Shown in pieces: positions 59,680-64,000 of a stretch of 64,000 nt of DNA. Source of the DNA: Larix kaempferi (taxonomy: Eukaryota > Streptophyta > Pinopsida > Pinales > Pinaceae). The stretch is taken from assembly GCA_027924585.1 (NCBI GenBank), contig BSBM01000809.1, positions 3,179,001-3,243,000 on the forward strand, read 5' to 3'. The notes beneath the pieces were generated by a model that did not search any database, was not told the origin of the DNA, and saw only the letters and a list, made by a program, of their open reading frames with translations. Within the stretch, counting starts at the first letter, position 1. Each line of letters opens with the position of its first letter. A program made the translations under genes and the position numbers.

Positions 59680-60900
59680 AGCACACTGAGAAGGGGGGGG
59701 GTGAACAGTGTGTGTAGCTTTTATTACTTTTTCAACTTTAACAATCATTGGCAGCTTTTTCAATATTATGCAGAGTACGTAATTATCACATTATCATTAT
59801 ATCATCATTAGCATTATTAACAACTACAGCTCATCATCACATATCATCATATCATCATCACATAGGAAGCATTGCAAAACACAGTACACAATATTTTTAC
59901 GTGGAAACCCAAGTCCTAGGGGAAAAACCACAGAAGCCTTTATAATAATAATTTACCAGCAACAACTGGAAGGAGGCAACAACCCCCTTTGTTACAAAGA
60001 CTTCAATTCTCCAGCTACAACCCCTTGGTTTACAGGCTACAACCTGAAGGAAGCCTTAGCTCCCTAGATTTCCTTGGCCCGTCCTGCCACCTTGATATGA
60101 AGATAGTAACCGAAACTACTGAACCACAAACTTCACTGATCCTGCGGACCTGCTATCCAACACTTGTACCACACTACACGATCTGTACCACACTGCACAA
60201 CCACTGTCACTGCTCATCAACTGACCACTGCTCATAAACTGTTCACTGCTCATCAACTGTCCACTGACCACTGCACCACAACTGTTCCACACTACTCATC
60301 AACTGACCAATCAATCTGTCTGCACCAATCAAGCTGTTGTTCACATCATCCGACTCAGTCAATCTGAGTCTAAGCAACTACACACCAAACCCTGAATCTG
60401 CTGCTGATAACCTCTGCACTCTTATCACTGCCAAATCATCCCTGTATACCAACAAGTCATTTTACTGCCATACACTGCTCATGTACATCCTTGTACACCT
60501 CGTCATACATAGTCACTGAACAAATAATCCTTCTCTGCTTCCACTGAACATAAGGCATGCATCGTCATGCATCGTCATCATAGGTATGCATCATCGTCAT
60601 AGGGTATGCATCATCATCATCATCATAAAATATGCATAATCGTCATCTCAGTGTGCACCGTGTATGCATCATCAACATCAAGTATACATCATAATGCATA
60701 GGAGAGCATCATCACACTATGGTATGCATGTACATCATATTGTATAGGAGTGCATCAACTTCATAGAGTGTACATCATTATCACATGCATTATCATCATT
60801 AAGTGTATAATATCATAGCATAAAGGTATGCAACATCATCATCATATCCTCCATAATGACTTCAAATATATATACCAATATATAGGCTCACATACTAATA
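59680..60900. repeat. Dispersed-repeat candidate with G-run and two minisatellites
   Basis: Begins with a 9-G run (59693-59701) flanked by the inverted words CACACTG and CAGTGTG. Then a degenerate ACTGCTCATCAACTG array (60160-60310) and a CATCAT/TATGCATCAT-rich array (60540-60860). No ORF of interest. Confidence 0.55.
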
Positions 60901-61909
60901 CCAAAGATGAACTCTATCCATGAGAGACATGTGCCATTACAAGAGAAACCCAGAAGCATGAGCCATACCTTTTTGAAGATCGTAAGGTCAAGAAACAATA
61001 GACAAACCAAAAGAAACTCTAGATCATGTCATCACATAGCCCTCGTAACAAGCTTTCCAACGAGCCAAGAATTTTGTAATTTCGATTCCGTATGAGAAAG
61101 TTAAGCCAATTTTAGTAAAGATGCCCAAAAATTTCTCCTCCACAAAATTTCGCACTTTTCTCCAAGAGTTGCGAAATTCCAATTGATGAACAAATGAAAT
61201 GTTTGATATTCTATTTATATAGGTCATTGAGGAAAGTTATTACCTCAAACAGGGCCGACATGCAATTCAAAATTATAAATAATTAAATTTTCTTTTGTTT
61301 GGTCGGCTCACCCAAAAAGGTGGGGTACACCAACTTCAAAAATTCATATCTCTTCAACCGTAAGGAGTTAGAAGATGCTCCACATATCAATGGAAATGGC
61401 TTGACGAGGACTATCTCTCTATGATGGGTTTATTTGCAAATTCTTGGTCTAATACCCTTAAATTATTCAATATGTCCAGGACGTCAAAGACCCCACACAT
61501 GAGGGTGCCAAAGACCATACCACCAACTACAAGAGTTTCAAAGTCTTCTTCAACCTATCAAGGCACGTTCGTGGGCTCTACTTCCATCTACATCCCAATA
61601 GCCATATAACCACAAATAGGACCATACATCACCATGGTTCAAGACCCAAGGCACCACATGCAAGGGTTTCAAGGACTCTTTCAAGGATATCATATAATAT
61701 TTAAACAAGATACTTTCCATGGACTTCAAGCCCATCACATAGGACTCCATCGCCAAGTGATGAGGGCATCATGACCAAGGATTCTATCATATCAAAGGCT
61801 CCAACAATCATGGGCTTACAATCATGGGCTTGTGTTTACTGTTGAGGTCAATATCAGTGGTTTGTAAAGTGTTTGACATCAGAGTGTTTGACATCAGATT
61901 ACAGTTGGC
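60900..61909. other. Unassigned sequence
   Basis: No gene or element end recognised. AAATGACATC-like and GTGTTTGACATCAGA words repeat near 61870-61900 (a short direct repeat of about 20 bp). Confidence 0.3.
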
Positions 61910-62226
61910 TGTTAAGTGGGCAGATTCTGAGTTTTTTTGTTGTCATTTTTCAATAAGGAATAGTTCTTGTTCCTATCAAAATTGACAGAAGAATTCTGAA
62001 GTAAAAGCATATATTGAATAAATAATGATTGAACAGTAGAATGATGAGAATGTTTACAATAGATCTCATATATAAACTCTCATGGTGACCCTTCAAAATA
62101 GATGACCATTAGAATTCATGTCCACTCGTAAATAACTCTAATTATTTCCTTATTAATCTTTGTTGGTTAATTATCCTATTATTTATACTTAACTAATATT
62201 ATTTATTATTATTTATGTTTGTAACA
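61910..62226 (-). mobile_element. Ty3/gypsy-type LTR, 317 bp
   Basis: On the minus strand it begins TGTTACAAACATAAA right after a purine-rich GAAGGGAGTGGCAA and ends CCCACTTAACA. It has a TATA-like GTTTATATATGAG followed by CTATTGTAAAC. Position after the pol end makes it a 3' LTR. The TSD cannot be checked. Confidence 0.6.
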
Positions 62227-62256
62227 TTGCCACTCCCTTCGAACGTTGCTTTGTCC
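62227..62256 (-). pseudogene. Ty3/gypsy pol end (EDKATFEGSGNV)
   Basis: The minus strand reads EDKATFEGSGNV just before the LTR, equivalent to [13 protein letters not shown] at 55440-55475. The rest of pol is cut off by giant LTR D, which starts directly to the right. Confidence 0.65.
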
Positions 62257-64000
62257 TCATTATCACACCATCGTAGCAGGGCTACTATTCTTACTTAGCA
62301 GATATCTGCACATTTCAGAGCTTGGATTTTTCAGAGCTTGGCTATGATGAGTTTATATTTTGAGATCACTCATGATCAGAGCAGTGCATTTTATTAGACT
62401 TATGTTAGACCTTGTGTCAAGGCTGAGCCTTGAGAGTCAGATTTGATGACCGATGTGACCCTTTATTCCATACAGTTTCAGTTCAGTGCCTAGTGATGTT
62501 ATTGCAGCAGTGTTTCAAATGGTTCATGATGATTATTATTATGATGTGATATGACCTATGGAGTTCTGATCATTGATTATGGATTATTATCTTGTTGTTT
62601 TAGTCATCTTCACAGCATTAGCTTGGTATATGATTCATGATGCGGCAAACTTTGTAAACTTAAAATGGACTATCTTGATGATGAATTATAAAATGGACAT
62701 TTTACTTGCACATTTAGGTTGTTTGACAAAACTCATTGGTTTACTACCCTGCATAGATATGGTCTTTCTTGACACTACCTGTCTGCTAGCTTAGGCACCA
62801 TTTCCACTTGACTCCATCCATCCATGACCTTCCTTATTTGGCTTTCACCTTAACTTGTCTTTCTTGACTTTTTGATACTGAGGACTTCCCTTTTTCACTA
62901 CCTCTGTGTTGGATCGCATCCATGTTTGTTTTGTGTCTCGGCTCTGAGTTGGTAAAAAAACTTGCCTTTGGTGAGTTGGATTGTAGGCCTAAATCATTCT
63001 GGTCAGTTGTCCCGATGTTTGGCACTGGCACGAACTCCCCCTAGTCACTTGAGATGTTGTTGGCTAAAACTGAAAGCTCATGTACTACTTATGGAAACTT
63101 GTGTAAATTCGCCCATGGAAACTATAAACTCTAGAATGTGTTTTTGAACACACGTGAGTAAAGGGCAAGAGCAATGAAATGCTAAAAATACTCCTCGAAG
63201 AGTATAAGAAAGGTCCAAAAAGCAATGGTTCTTAAACTCTATATCTAAACGATTGTTGACCTTATATATATATAAACATGCCCTGGATGCAAGCTGCAAT
63301 TAGTTGTGCTTTTTAGCGCACCTGAGATAAGAAGGGTTATGTAGGCCAAAAAGGCCATGAAATGAAATTGAATGATCCTAATGAACTTGGATCAACTTGA
63401 TGTAGACATGATGCCTAAGTTGAATAAGCACTCTCTAAACAACTTACCCATTTGTGAGGCACAGCCTTCCTCCGTGTTATTTGTCCAGCACAGAGTGTAG
63501 CTTCCCCCTCTCCCAGTCCAAAGTGTCTTTTAGTTGAGTTTAGACAAGTCACCCCTTTGCCCAGCCTTGTTCCTAGCCTTCATCCTTAGCTAGTAGTTAG
63601 ACCATGTCCAATGGGTGAGTTTGTCATTTAAGCTATTGTGCAAGTAAGAAAATAAATAACAATGGAATATGCAAACATGATTAATGCCACTAAATGATGT
63701 TTATACTTTAAGTTAAGCTGTGAGTATGATTAGAGGAACATGTCTTAGTCTATTGATATGATTTATCCTTGGTTGTATATTGACCTAATCAAACCTAGTT
63801 TGACTATGGTCATTTCTTGGGATCCGTGATGATGTGGACCATGTATGCTTATTGATGATGATTGATGGCCCCACATACTCTTGATGATGATGCTATATGA
63901 TGGACATATGATTTAGATGGTGATTGATGCAATTCAGCAGGTTTATTATTACTTCAGATCGTCAGATTATGCACTGTCCATATATGGTGGACCCTACAAT
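62257..64000 (+). mobile_element. Giant LTR, copy D (runs off the right edge)
   Basis: Starts (T)CATTATCACACCATCG, two bases off the family's TGTTATCACACC, and continues colinear with copy C in inverted orientation up to position 64000, which pairs with about 53660. Matching segments include CTCGGCTCTGAGTTGG (62938), CTCGAAGAGTATAAG (63195) and CATTTGTGAGGCAC (63450). Long stretches differ from C at only a few positions. Confidence 0.85.

Overview
The window looks like nuclear DNA of a land plant with a very large, transposon-filled genome. A gymnosperm is my best guess. The reasons are one plant-type gene whose exons are separated by introns of 8 to 28 kb, AT-rich sequence throughout, and layers of old LTR retrotransposons, LINEs and TIR transposons. 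The guess rests on architecture, not on a diagnostic marker.

One host gene is recognisable, on the minus strand: a plant O-fucosyltransferase-family (GT106 / Pfam O-FucT type) protein. Five exons were found at 58056-57968, 29867-29744, 29635-29352, 21132-21003 and 11073-10417. They join in frame with GT-AG junctions to 427 residues and a stop. The 5' end (membrane anchor and the first O-FucT block) lies beyond the right edge. The introns are 28,100, 108, 8,219 and 9,929 bp, plus an upstream intron of more than 5.9 kb, so nearly everything between 10.4 and 64 kb is intron.

Layout. 1-3847: decayed Copia element on the minus strand (RT remnant, PBS, 5' LTR). 3848-10416: retroelement-like non-coding sequence, then the 3' flank of the gene. 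11.1-21.0 kb intron: L1-type LINE RT remnant, a TCGA-rich block, a TIR element with a 10-bp TSD and GGAAAC arrays, and several short tandem duplications. 21.1-29.4 kb intron: a 3.2-kb hAT element with an 8-bp TSD, GGGAGC arrays and an internal duplication, plus a second TIR element rich in TTCG. 29.9-58.0 kb intron: a Ty3/gypsy pol remnant interrupted by a solo Copia-type LTR, then several members of a family of about 4.5-kb LTRs (TGTTATCA...TGATAACA). Two of these are complete solo LTRs with perfect 5-bp TSDs, one of them inside a Ty3/gypsy integrase. A LINE 3' end follows. 58.1-64 kb: another LTR-like repeat, CAT-rich minisatellites, and a further copy of the giant LTR in inverted orientation.

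No RNA gene, CRISPR array or prokaryotic feature was recognised. The most unusual content is the giant-LTR family, the TATA-palindrome-CATTG arrangement its promoters share with other LTRs, and the TIR elements that carry dense arrays of one short word at their ends.
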